The notes under the pieces were generated by a model. It worked only from the letters and a program-made list of their open reading frames with translations, was not told where the DNA came from and searched no databases. The translations under genes and the position numbers were made by a program. A stretch of 64,000 bases of DNA from Ruegeria arenilitoris (GTDB lineage: Bacteria; Pseudomonadota; Alphaproteobacteria; Rhodobacterales; Rhodobacteraceae), in contig NZ_WQCA01000012.1 of assembly GCF_013032445.1 (NCBI RefSeq), positions 1 to 64,000 on the forward strand, given 5' to 3'. This document shows positions 44,251-52,371 of this stretch, one piece after another; positions within the stretch are counted from its first letter, which is position 1, and each line of letters begins with the position of its first letter.

Positions 44251-45131
44251 GCAGCTTGCGTGGACTCGGTCGTAGAATAAGCGCGGCGCTTTTCAACGAT
44301 CAGATTGGCGATGCGTAGAGTTGCCATGCCGCGCATGATCATACTGGCAGGCAGGAAGGCCCAAGCGCTCATGGTCCAGATCAGAGTCTGAGGGTTGCTC
44401 AGCGAGATCGGGCTGGCATAGTCAGTTAAAATCTTGATCAAGGCCGGGATCAGAAAGGGCAGCAGCACCCCGATCGAGATGTTCAGCCTTCCGTCCCGTT
44501 GCAGGCGGGTAACGACGTCTCCGCCCTTGGTGGGGTCGAACAGTGGCAGGTTGGTCCAGACGTTGAACGCACCGTTGGCCGTCGGCCAGCCACGCAGCTT
44601 TACCGCATAGGCAAAGCTGGCGATGGTCACCAGCGCCGCGACATAAGCCACGCTGGCCGCAATTCGCACAAGTTCTACCAGTGATGGGCCGGCATCTGCG
44701 GGCAGCATCAACACAACCAGCCGGACCGGGGAATACGGAAAGTCGACCACATTGGCGACACCAAGACCCAACGCATAGAAAGCCGAGGTCAGACCAGTGG
44801 GCAGGTAAGCGTTTTTGCAGATCAGTGTCAGGAACGTGACCATCGTCATCAGCCCGACAAACCGCAGTCGGTTCACAGGCGGTGCGTCGCGAAACTCGAT
44901 AAAGCTGGGAAAGGCTGAGTTGTATTCGGCAAAAGTCAAAAAGAATGCGAGAATGGCGAGAAAGACGACAATCTCGGTGCCATTCGTTGACGATACGGGC
45001 AAGTACAACGCGGGGGTCAGCACCATAAGTGCGACCAATATTCCCCGAATCGCCGCCCCTGTTGTGCGCGCAATCACTATCCGAACCCTTTCAAACTGGA
45101 TTAGCCGATTCTTCGCCGACCTCAATTCCAA
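44247..45131 (-). CDS. Multi-pass membrane protein of unknown function
   Basis: I do not recognise this protein of 294 residues. It has a basic cytoplasmic N-terminus and about six or seven hydrophobic segments (near 28-46, 55-70, 93-110, 118-140, 150-178, 215-235, 250-270). The last part, RGMATLRIANLIVEKRR, is basic. It is co-translated with the secreted EEP-family protein through an ATGA overlap, so the two may act together at the envelope. I assign no function. Confidence 0.75.
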   Translation of the reverse strand: MELRSAKNRLIQFERVRIVIARTTGAAIRGILVALMVLTPALYLPVSSTNGTEIVVFLAILAFFLTFAEYNSAFPSFIEFRDAPPVNRLRFVGLMTMVTFLTLICKNAYLPTGLTSAFYALGLGVANVVDFPYSPVRLVVLMLPADAGPSLVELVRIAASVAYVAALVTIASFAYAVKLRGWPTANGAFNVWTNLPLFDPTKGGDVVTRLQRDGRLNISIGVLLPFLIPALIKILTDYASPISLSNPQTLIWTMSAWAFLPASMIMRGMATLRIANLIVEKRRAYSTTESTQAA

Positions 45132-45437
45132 CTTGTGCCTGCCGCGAGTGTTGCAGCAGATGCCATTATCACCAACGTTTTACTTGGTGGGTTGCCTGTT
45201 GCCACCAACTTTGGCGATAAGCGGCATTTCGCTCAAGCCATGGCGCAGAAAACACGTCATTTCGGGCAAAATGATGGCGCAACTGGTGCGCGAATGCATC
45301 ATTTTGGACGCAAATCCGGCGTGTGTATCAATGTGACACCTACATGTTGTGTTTTATTGAATTGCAACCCCAAGAATGCGAGCGGGGCCGCCTTGGCGAC
45401 CCCGTAAAGTTGTGCCTTCACAGATTCGTCAGCAGAA
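45132..45437. other. Intergenic region with leuD terminator
   Basis: This gap of about 300 bases holds the promoter region of the membrane-protein gene. A hairpin near leuD (GGGGCCGCC at 45384-45392 with GGCGACCCC at 45395-45403, one mismatch) may end leuD transcripts on the minus strand. A 90-codon plus-strand frame here (45135-45407) has no ribosome site and no recognisable product. Confidence 0.5.
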
Positions 45438-46043
45438 TCACACCCACGGACGGGCCTGGCTGGCGTGATCCTCGAACTTGTCGATGTGATGGTCTTTTTC
45501 CATGGTCAGGCCGATATCGTCCAGACCGTTCAGCAGGCAGTGCTTGCGGTGCGGGTCGATGTCAAACTCGATCACGACGCCATCCGAAGTTGTGATCTGC
45601 TGATCTTCCAGATGCACGGTCATGCGGGCGTTTTCACCCTTATGCGCGTCATCCATGAGGACTGCGTGATGCTCTTCTGCAACCACGATCGGCAGGATGC
45701 CGTTCTTGAAGCAGTTGTTGAAGAAGATGTCGGCAAAGCTGGTTGAGATTACAACCTTGATGCCGAAATCCTTGATCGCCCACGGCGCGTGTTCGCGCGA
45801 CGAACCGCAGCCGAAATTGTCGCCGGCCACCAGAATCTCGGTCTGGCGATAGGCGGGTTTGTTCAGGACGAACTCTTCGTTCTCCTGCCCGTCATCGTGA
45901 TAGCGCATCTCATCAAACAGCACGACGCCAAGGCCGGACCGTTTGATGGTCTTCAGGTGCACTTTCGGGATGATCATATCGGTGTCGATATTGATCAGCG
46001 GCATTGGGGCGGCCACCCCGTGGACTTTTTCAAACTTTTCCAT
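45438..46043 (-). CDS. leuD: 3-isopropylmalate dehydratase small subunit
   Basis: A subunit of 201 residues of isopropylmalate isomerase, pairing with LeuC to convert 2- to 3-isopropylmalate. The swivel-domain signature [17 protein letters not shown] and [12 protein letters not shown] are present. GCAGGAG precedes the ATG. It lies downstream of a DUF308 gene that separates it from leuC. Confidence 0.96.
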   Translation of the reverse strand: MEKFEKVHGVAAPMPLINIDTDMIIPKVHLKTIKRSGLGVVLFDEMRYHDDGQENEEFVLNKPAYRQTEILVAGDNFGCGSSREHAPWAIKDFGIKVVISTSFADIFFNNCFKNGILPIVVAEEHHAVLMDDAHKGENARMTVHLEDQQITTSDGVVIEFDIDPHRKHCLLNGLDDIGLTMEKDHHIDKFEDHASQARPWV

Positions 46044-46085
46044 GTCTACACTCCTGCGGGGTAGGGCCGCGCCCGTGCCTCGCGT

Positions 46086-46631
46086 TTAAGCTTCTTTCGT
46101 TTCGTCTTTAGGTGCGTTCCTGACGAAGAACGCCATGAAGACCAGTCCGAACCCGTTGAACAGCATCTCAATGCCAAGGAAGATCCCCAGAATGCTGAGC
46201 AGTGCCTGAGGTTCGCTTCCTACATACGTCCAGATGATCCCTGCGAGGATGATCGACAAGATGCCTGAGATCATCGTGGGCCAGAAAAACTGCGTTCCGC
46301 GCATCTGGAACGACAGAAAGACCCGCGCGATGCCGCCTGCCATGAACAGGATCAGCATCACCGTCGCAAGGGTCAGGGTTCCCTGCAGCGGGTGATCCAG
46401 AAAGGACCAACCCAGAAACAGCATCACCACACCCATGATGAGTGACAGAATCTTGTTGCCGGTTCCTTCGACAGTGAAGCCGCCGACAACCTGCAAAGTG
46501 CCGGCAATCAGCAGCAACACTCCGGTTACCACCGTCACCGCAATCGATGCTGCAATGGCATTGCCCAGCGCAAAGACGCCAAATGCTATCGACAGCAGCC
46601 CCAGTAGGAGCCATTTGATCCAGTCACTCAT
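46086..46631 (-). CDS. HdeD-like (DUF308) membrane protein
   Basis: A protein of 181 residues with six membrane helices in three repeated pairs, as in HdeD, an acid-stress membrane protein. Typical stretches are LLGLLSIAFGVFAL and GILSIILAGIIW. The function is poorly known. It sits between leuC and leuD on the same strand, with 37- and 42-base gaps, so it is probably co-transcribed with them. Confidence 0.85.
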   Translation of the reverse strand: MSDWIKWLLLGLLSIAFGVFALGNAIAASIAVTVVTGVLLLIAGTLQVVGGFTVEGTGNKILSLIMGVVMLFLGWSFLDHPLQGTLTLATVMLILFMAGGIARVFLSFQMRGTQFFWPTMISGILSIILAGIIWTYVGSEPQALLSILGIFLGIEMLFNGFGLVFMAFFVRNAPKDETKEA

Positions 46632-46668
46632 GTCTTCAATCCCTCAAATATCTAGATATGAGGGGACC

Positions 46669-48072
46669 TTACATCAACTCACGGACGTCTGTCAGCCGTC
46701 CTGTGATTGCCGCTGCGGCAGCCATTGCAGGGCTCAGCAAGTGGGTGCGTCCGCCGCGGCCCTGGCGGCCTTCGAAGTTTCGGTTCGAGGTCGCGGCACA
46801 GCGCTCGCCCGGCTGCAACTGGTCAGGGTTCATCGCCAGACACATCGAGCATCCCGCCAGACGCCATTCGAAACCGGCCTCTTTGAAGATGTCCGCCAGA
46901 CCTTCTTCCTCGGCCTGAGCGCGAACCAGACCCGAACCGGGCACGACCATGGCGCGCATACCGTCCTTGATCTTTTTACCCTTCAGGATTTCAGCGGCGG
47001 CACGCAGGTCTTCAATACGACCGTTGGTGCACGAACCGATGAATACGGTGTCGATTTCCACATCGCTCAGTTTCTGACCAGCTTCCAGCCCCATGTATTC
47101 AATCGAACGGCGAGCCGCATCGACCTTGCCGCCTTCGAAATCCTCAGGCTGAGGAACGGTAGCGGTGATCGGCAGCACGTCTTCGGGGCTGGTGCCCCAG
47201 GTCACGACCGGCGCGATATCTTCGCCGCGCAGAGTGATGACCTTGTCGAAATGCGCGCCTTCATCGGTGAAGAGCGTTTTCCACCAGTCCATTGCCGCTT
47301 CCCACTGTGCGCCTTTCGGGGCGTGTGGGCGGCCTTTGACATATTCATAAGTGGTCTCGTCCGGCGCGATCAGACCCGCGCGGGCGCCGCCTTCGATTGC
47401 CATGTTGCAGACGGTCATGCGGCCTTCCATCGACAGGTCGCGGATCGCTTCGCCGCAATACTCGATAACATAGCCGGTGCCGCCGGCGGTGCCGGTCTCA
47501 CCGATAACGGCCAGAGTGATATCCTTGGCGGTCACGCCCGGCTGCAGTTTGCCGGTGATTTCCACCTTCATGTTCTTGGATTTCTTCTGGATCAGGGTCT
47601 GAGTGGCCAGAACATGCTCAACCTCAGATGTACCAATGCCATGGGCCAAAGCACCAAACGCGCCGTGGGTGGCGGTGTGGCTGTCGCCGCAAACAACGGT
47701 CATGCCGGGCAGGGTCCAGCCTTGCTCGGGGCCGACGATGTGCACGATGCCCTGACGGACGTCATGCACCGGATAGTAATGAATGCCGAAATCCTTGGCG
47801 TTCTTGTCCAGCGCTTCGACCTGAATACGCGATTCCGGGTTCTCGATCCCGTGCACACGGTCTGCTGTGGTCGGAACATTGTGGTCCGGCACGGCGATGG
47901 TCTTTTCCGGTGCGCGCACCTTGCGGCCCGCCATGCGCAGGCCTTCGAACGCCTGCGGGCTGGTCACTTCGTGAACCAAGTGGCGGTCGATATACAGCAG
48001 GCAGGTGCCATCATCGGCTTCGTGGGCGACATGGGCATCCCAGATCTTGTCATAGAGTGTTTTGGGGGACAT
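46669..48072 (-). CDS. leuC: 3-isopropylmalate dehydratase large subunit
   Basis: The aconitase-like subunit of 467 residues. Iron-sulfur cysteines are in [14 protein letters not shown] and [14 protein letters not shown], and [18 protein letters not shown] binds substrate. The start is ATG 48072 behind GGGAGAGGACC; the frame runs 47 codons further but without a start signal. It begins the leuC-hdeD-leuD cluster. Confidence 0.96.
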   Translation of the reverse strand: MSPKTLYDKIWDAHVAHEADDGTCLLYIDRHLVHEVTSPQAFEGLRMAGRKVRAPEKTIAVPDHNVPTTADRVHGIENPESRIQVEALDKNAKDFGIHYYPVHDVRQGIVHIVGPEQGWTLPGMTVVCGDSHTATHGAFGALAHGIGTSEVEHVLATQTLIQKKSKNMKVEITGKLQPGVTAKDITLAVIGETGTAGGTGYVIEYCGEAIRDLSMEGRMTVCNMAIEGGARAGLIAPDETTYEYVKGRPHAPKGAQWEAAMDWWKTLFTDEGAHFDKVITLRGEDIAPVVTWGTSPEDVLPITATVPQPEDFEGGKVDAARRSIEYMGLEAGQKLSDVEIDTVFIGSCTNGRIEDLRAAAEILKGKKIKDGMRAMVVPGSGLVRAQAEEEGLADIFKEAGFEWRLAGCSMCLAMNPDQLQPGERCAATSNRNFEGRQGRGGRTHLLSPAMAAAAAITGRLTDVRELM

Positions 48073-48115
48073 TGGTCCTCTCCCGTATGTAATGAGAAAT
48101 AGCTGGCGAGGTGGC

Positions 48116-48223
48116 TTAGGCCGCGGATAGGCGGGCCAGAACCGTGCGGGCAGCCCCAAAGAACCGTTCACGCAAACGCGCGCGGTCTTCCAGATTTTGC
48201 TGTTGGGCCACATTGAGTCTCAT
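48116..48223 (-). CDS. Possible small protein upstream of leuC
   Basis: A 35-codon frame reads [20 protein letters not shown] then [15 protein letters not shown], ending 43 bases before leuC. The composition (alternating charged and hydrophobic residues, Arg/Ala rich) looks like an amphipathic helix rather than random frame. It has five leucines but no Leu run, so it is not a classical leu attenuator peptide. No clear ribosome site is seen, so this is tentative. Confidence 0.3.
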   Translation of the reverse strand: MRLNVAQQQNLEDRARLRERFFGAARTVLARLSAA

Positions 48224-48313
48224 GCGCACCAGATATATCGGGGTTTGCCGTCAATCAAGGTTCAATCCGGCACCGGGCTTGCATCATCAAGCAACGCTGT
48301 CCAAGCTGGGGTC

Positions 48314-49666
48314 ATGAACCAGGACCTGATCCCCAGCTCGCTGTCGGACCTCTATGACAACATGGTCGCGGGCTTTTCCGTGCAATTTGAAAACCTTGTC
48401 GAACTGATCGTCACACCGGGTTGGCGCCAACATCAGCTGGTGATCATTCTGGGTCTTTGGGTGTTGGCCTATGTCCTGAAACTGACAACGCAAGGCCGTT
48501 GGGAGGCCTGGGCCCGTGCTCGCGAAGGGTGGCCGAAATGGCGGTTGCGGGTTCTGGTACAGCTGATGCAGCGCCTGACGCTGGTCTATTTCGTGGTAAT
48601 GTCCTGGGCGCTATATCTGTTGATGCAGCAGATCACATGGCCCTCGCGCAGTTACATTATCGGGGTTGTGGCGACTTTGGCGCTGGCGTGGCTGGCGATT
48701 GCGCTGGTGGCGCGGCTGGTGCGCAACCGGACCCTGCGGCGCATCTTCAAATGGGCCATGTGGGTCTATGCAACGCTTGTGGCGCTGAACCTGACCGATG
48801 ACGTGGCCGAGTTTCTGGACGGCGTGGCGATTTCCATCGGTGATCTGCACATCTCGGCGCTGGGGATTCTCAAGGCGGTTCTGCTGATCGGCATCCTGCT
48901 GACACTGGCCCGCGTCGGCACCCGCGCCGCCGAGCGGGGTTTGATGCGCAATGACGACATCACCCCGTCGATGCAGGTGCTGCTGGCCAAGGGCATTCAG
49001 GTGCTGCTGTATGGCGCGGTTTTCCTGGCCGCTATCCGCACGTTGGGGTTCGATCTGACCGGGATTGCGCTGCTGTCAGGTGCGATCGGTGTCGGGATCG
49101 GGTTCGGGTTGCAAAAGGTAGTGTCGAACCTGATCTCAGGGATCATCATTCTGATGGACCGGTCGATCAAACCCGGTGACGTGATCTCGCTGGGCGATAC
49201 CTTTGGCTGGATCAATGCGCTGGGCGCGCGTTATGTCTCGGTGGTCACGCGGGACGGACGGGAGTATCTGATCCCGAATGAGGACCTTATCACCAATCAG
49301 GTGGTGAACTGGTCGCATTCGGATAAGTTCGTGCGACTGGATCTGGAGTTCGGCACCAGTTACGACGACGATCCGCACAAGGTCCGGGCAACGGCAATCA
49401 AAGCGGTCAAAACCGTAACGCGGGTGCTGAGCGGCGGCGGTCATGAGCCGGTCTGCCACATCACCGGGTTCGGAGACAGCAGCGTGGATTATGTGCTGCG
49501 CTTCTGGATTAGCGATCCGACCAAAGGGCTGACCAACATTCGGGGTAATGTTTACCTTGCGCTTTGGGATGCCTTTAAGGCCGAAAACATCTCAATCCCC
49601 TTCCCGCAGCGCGAAGTTCGGCTGCTGCCCGACAGCGCAGACGCGCAACAGGTCGCCAAAGAGTGA
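48314..49666 (+). CDS. MscS-type mechanosensitive channel
   Basis: A membrane protein of 450 residues with several N-terminal helices and the MscS core: the pore-lining helix in LSGAIGVGIGFGLQKVVSN, then SGIIILMDRSIKPGDVI and the beta domain with VVTRDGREYLIPNEDL. It would release solutes during osmotic downshock. I chose ATG 48314; the frame is open to 48197 but that part overlaps the leuC upstream region. The ribosome site is weak. Confidence 0.9.
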   Translation: MNQDLIPSSLSDLYDNMVAGFSVQFENLVELIVTPGWRQHQLVIILGLWVLAYVLKLTTQGRWEAWARAREGWPKWRLRVLVQLMQRLTLVYFVVMSWALYLLMQQITWPSRSYIIGVVATLALAWLAIALVARLVRNRTLRRIFKWAMWVYATLVALNLTDDVAEFLDGVAISIGDLHISALGILKAVLLIGILLTLARVGTRAAERGLMRNDDITPSMQVLLAKGIQVLLYGAVFLAAIRTLGFDLTGIALLSGAIGVGIGFGLQKVVSNLISGIIILMDRSIKPGDVISLGDTFGWINALGARYVSVVTRDGREYLIPNEDLITNQVVNWSHSDKFVRLDLEFGTSYDDDPHKVRATAIKAVKTVTRVLSGGGHEPVCHITGFGDSSVDYVLRFWISDPTKGLTNIRGNVYLALWDAFKAENISIPFPQREVRLLPDSADAQQVAKE

Positions 49667-49775
49667 CTCGCCGTGCGTCCCGCCCGGCGGCCTTTCATTG
49701 AAATGTTGCATTCCCCTTGTTACCTTAATAATACCCCTGCGCCGGGGTTTTGGCGGCGCGCAGCAAAGGAGGACT

Positions 49776-49832
49776 ATGTCCTGTCTCTACATACCCAGGC
49801 GGGTTTGCCCGCCGATGACGGAGCCGGTGTAA
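49776..49832 (+). CDS. 18-codon upstream mini-ORF coupled to rsfS
   Basis: An excellent ribosome site, AAAGGAGG, lies 3 bases before an ATG that opens an 18-codon frame (MSCLYIPRRVCPPMTEPV). Its TAA overlaps the rsfS ATG as TAATG. The rsfS start itself has only a modest GGAG. Translation of the mini-ORF probably delivers ribosomes to rsfS. Confidence 0.5.
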   Translation: MSCLYIPRRVCPPMTEPV

Positions 49833-50191
49833 TGGCTCACTCTCAGTCAATCAGCGACAAGCTGCTTGAACGCATCCTTTCCTCACTTTCCGATGACAAG
49901 GCCGAAGACGTCGTGCAGATCAACCTGCAAGGTAAGTCTTCTGTTGCGGATCATATGGTGATTGCCTCGGGTCGGTCGACCCGTCAGGTCGCTGCCATGG
50001 CGGAAAAGCTGACGGATCGAATCAAGCAGGAATTCGGTTTCACCTCGAAGGTCGAAGGCAAGGATGCCGGCGACTGGGTGCTGATCGATACGGGCGATGT
50101 GATCGTCCATATCTTCCGCCCCGAAGTGCGTGAATTCTACCAGCTGGAAAAGATGTGGCTGCCTCAGGGCGGCAGCGCCTCGGCCAACTGA
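49832..50191 (+). CDS. rsfS: Ribosome silencing factor
   Basis: A protein of 119 residues of the RsfS/Iojap family, which binds ribosomal protein L14 and blocks subunit joining when nutrients are low. Typical stretches are KAEDVVQINLQGKSSVADHM, VIASGRSTRQVAAMAEKL and DWVLIDTGDVIVHIF. The start is ATG 49832, coupled to the mini-ORF. rlmH follows after 44 bases, the usual ribosome-linked neighbourhood. Confidence 0.94.
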   Translation: MAHSQSISDKLLERILSSLSDDKAEDVVQINLQGKSSVADHMVIASGRSTRQVAAMAEKLTDRIKQEFGFTSKVEGKDAGDWVLIDTGDVIVHIFRPEVREFYQLEKMWLPQGGSASAN

Positions 50192-50235
50192 GGCGCCATC
50201 CCGACCTGTATTGAGAGGTCGGAGGCGAGAGAGAT

Positions 50236-50706
50236 ATGCGTATCAGCATAGTTGCGGTCGGGCGATTGCGTGCCGGACCGGAGAAGACCCTGCTTGACGA
50301 TTACCTGACCCGATTTGACCGGACCGGCCGTAGCTTGGGCCTTGGTCCTGCGCGGGCGATCGAGGTCGAAGACAAGAAAAACGCTGGCATGGGGGCCGAG
50401 GGTGCGCTGCTGCGCAAGGCGCTGCCCAAGGGTGCGGTGATCTGCACGTTGGATGAGCGTGGGCGGGTGATGTCTTCGCCGGACTTTGCCAAGAAATTGG
50501 GCGGCTGGCGTGATGCCGGGCGGCAAGATCTGGCGCTGATTATTGGCGGAGCCGATGGAATAGACCCTAATCTGCGGGCTGAGGCCGATTTTTCCATTTC
50601 CTTCGGATCGATGGTCTGGCCCCATATGCTGGTCCGTGTGATGCTGGCCGAGCAACTTTACCGGGCCGCAACCATCTTGTCGGGCGGTCCTTATCACCGG
50701 GTCTGA
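50236..50706 (+). CDS. rlmH: 23S rRNA pseudouridine-1915 N3-methyltransferase
   Basis: A SPOUT methyltransferase of 156 residues, the usual RlmH length. The SAM site is in LALIIGGADGID, and the C-terminal knot includes MVWPHMLVRVMLAEQLYRA and GGPYHRV. It methylates pseudouridine 1915 in helix 69 of 23S rRNA. It is placed directly after rsfS, as in many bacteria, with GAGAGAG before its ATG. Confidence 0.95.
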   Translation: MRISIVAVGRLRAGPEKTLLDDYLTRFDRTGRSLGLGPARAIEVEDKKNAGMGAEGALLRKALPKGAVICTLDERGRVMSSPDFAKKLGGWRDAGRQDLALIIGGADGIDPNLRAEADFSISFGSMVWPHMLVRVMLAEQLYRAATILSGGPYHRV

Positions 50707-50707
50707 C

Positions 50708-51193
50708 ATGGCGCAGCTTCTGATCGTTTACCATTCGCGTACCGGCGGGGCTCGGCAGATGGCCGAAGCGGCGGCTGAGGCCGCGCGTGATGAGGCCGAG
50801 ACTATCCTGAAACCCGCCGATCAGGCCGGACCTGACGATCTGCTGGTCGCCGATGGTTATATCTTCTGCGCGCCCGAGAACCTGGCCGCGATTTCGGGTC
50901 TGATGAAAGAGTTTTTCGACCGTTGCTACTATCCGGTGCTGGGCAGGATCGAGGGACGCCCCTATGCCCAGATGGTCTGTGCCGGGTCTGATGGGGAAAA
51001 CGCGGCCCGCCAAATGGCGCGGATCGCGACAGGCTGGCGACTGAAAGAGGTGCAGCCGCCGCTGATCCTCTGCACCCACGCGCAGACGCCCGAGGCTATT
51101 CTGGCTGGAAAGACCATCCCCGACCATCAGCTTGATCAATGCCGTGAAATAGGCGCCGCTTTGGCTGTGGGGCTAAGCCTCGGTGTGTTCTGA
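50708..51193 (+). CDS. Flavodoxin-like/NAD(P)H-dependent oxidoreductase family protein
   Basis: A protein of 161 residues with an FMN-phosphate loop YHSRTGGARQMAEA at residues 8-21 and GYIFCAPENLAAISGLMKEF, which resemble flavodoxin-like reductases. The partner or substrate is unknown. It starts one base after the rlmH stop and so is in the same operon. It converges with the small gene on the other strand, 3 bases away. Confidence 0.8.
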   Translation: MAQLLIVYHSRTGGARQMAEAAAEAARDEAETILKPADQAGPDDLLVADGYIFCAPENLAAISGLMKEFFDRCYYPVLGRIEGRPYAQMVCAGSDGENAARQMARIATGWRLKEVQPPLILCTHAQTPEAILAGKTIPDHQLDQCREIGAALAVGLSLGVF

Positions 51194-51196
51194 GCT

Positions 51197-51544
51197 TCAG
51201 TTCAGATCAACAACCGTGGTGCCTTCGTTCCAGCCATCCACATTGCACCGCGCCTGAACCTGCACTTGCGTGGCGCCCTCGGGGATCGCCACACCACTGA
51301 GTGAGCGGGTAAAGGGCTGCTCGGTCTCATGCGGATGGTGCAAGACGCGCATCCCCAACTCATTGCCGTCCATGTCCAGAACACGCCACCCGTTGGCGTA
51401 GTGGTCCCAGCCGGTGTCCGGATGCCGGATCGTCACGTCGAATCGCCATGTGTCACCACTCTGACGGGCTGAGACATTCTCGATCACGGCAGGATCGGCA
51501 AAGGCGGGTGCAGCCAATACGGCGCTGAGAATCAGATATCGCAT
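51197..51544 (-). CDS. Small periplasmic protein of unknown function
   Basis: A 115-residue protein with a short signal peptide (MRYLILSAVLAAPAFADP). The mature part has beta-type sequence: DTWRFDVTIRHPDTGWDHYANGWRV and GVAIPEGATQVQVQARCNV. I do not recognise the function. An alternative start at 51580 overlaps the upstream stop (TGATG) and adds 12 residues; translational coupling favours it, the signal peptide favours 51544. Confidence 0.75.
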   Translation of the reverse strand: MRYLILSAVLAAPAFADPAVIENVSARQSGDTWRFDVTIRHPDTGWDHYANGWRVLDMDGNELGMRVLHHPHETEQPFTRSLSGVAIPEGATQVQVQARCNVDGWNEGTTVVDLN

Positions 51545-51579
51545 AGGGCGACCATACGGGGGGATGCGCGGCGGCGTCA

Positions 51580-52290
51580 TCACGACTCTGTGTTGGGTGG
51601 CAGGGTCAACAGCACCGACCGGGAATGGGATGCGAATTCGCGCCGGTACAGAACACCCAAAGTGATGACCGTCCCGAGTATCAGGGCAAGCGGCCCCAAT
51701 ATCCACGCCAACGAAGCCAGCGCGAAATAGGTGGCGCGCAAGCCGCGATTGAAGCTGCGTGCGGCGGTGACGCAAATCTCGGCCGCTTGAGCCGCGCGGG
51801 GATAGGCTTGTGGGTCCTCGGGGTCGTTCGGGACCGCGGCCATCAGCACCGCGCAATAGCCAAACAACCGATGCGCCCAGACGTATTTCAGGAATGCGTT
51901 GGCCAGAAACAGGATCACCACCAGAATCTTGATCTCCCACACCAGCGCCGGGGCGCTGCCGATAGCCAGATCGCTGGCGACGCCTGCCAGCCGTTCGGTA
52001 TTCCCCAGCAACGCCAGCCCACCGCCGATGGCAATCATTGTGGTTGACGCAAAGAATGTGCTGCCCTGCCGCATCGCTGCCACGACTTGCGCGTCGAACA
52101 TCCGGGGTTGCCGCGTGACCATCTCGTGCATCCAGCCGCGCCGGAAGTCGTCCATCATCATGGCGACCGATTGCCTGTTCGGCGCCGGATGCTCAATCCG
52201 CCAGCCGATCCACTGCCACGCGCCCAGCAACAGGAGCACGGCAGCATAATCCAGTGTTGAAAACAAAAGGGCGCGGTCGATCCATGTCAT
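51580..52290 (-). CDS. DUF599-family membrane protein
   Basis: A protein of 236 residues with four hydrophobic segments (near 11-28, 80-97, 115-133, 190-215) and the family's MMDDFRRGWMHEMVTRQPRM between the first two. DUF599 proteins have no established function. It is co-transcribed with the small periplasmic protein gene and divergent from glcD. Confidence 0.85.
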   Translation of the reverse strand: MTWIDRALLFSTLDYAAVLLLLGAWQWIGWRIEHPAPNRQSVAMMMDDFRRGWMHEMVTRQPRMFDAQVVAAMRQGSTFFASTTMIAIGGGLALLGNTERLAGVASDLAIGSAPALVWEIKILVVILFLANAFLKYVWAHRLFGYCAVLMAAVPNDPEDPQAYPRAAQAAEICVTAARSFNRGLRATYFALASLAWILGPLALILGTVITLGVLYRREFASHSRSVLLTLPPNTES

Positions 52291-52320
52291 GTCGGCGACA
52301 GTAGGGCCAGAGATAGGAAC

Positions 52321-52357
52321 TTGCCAGATGGGTAAATTGGTAATATTATTTTACCAA
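52321..52357 (+). promoter_or_regulatory. glcDEF promoter with overlapping operator
   Basis: TTGCCA (52321-52326) and TATTAT (52344-52349) form a -35/-10 pair with a 17-base spacer. A perfect inverted repeat TTGGTAA-TATTATT-TTACCAA (52337-52357) covers the -10. The GGT/ACC arms resemble FadR-subfamily GntR operators (the GlcC family). The position fits repression. A GGAGG ribosome site follows at 52360. Confidence 0.7.
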
Positions 52358-52371
52358 ACGGAGGATCAGCG

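Noticed and set aside
45135-45407. 90-codon plus-strand frame in the gap before leuD
   Set aside because: No ribosome site, and it runs antisense through the terminator of leuD.
48197-48313. N-terminal extension of the MscS-type channel
   Set aside because: 39 codons of low-quality sequence overlapping the leuC upstream region; the ATG at 48314 begins the family-like part.
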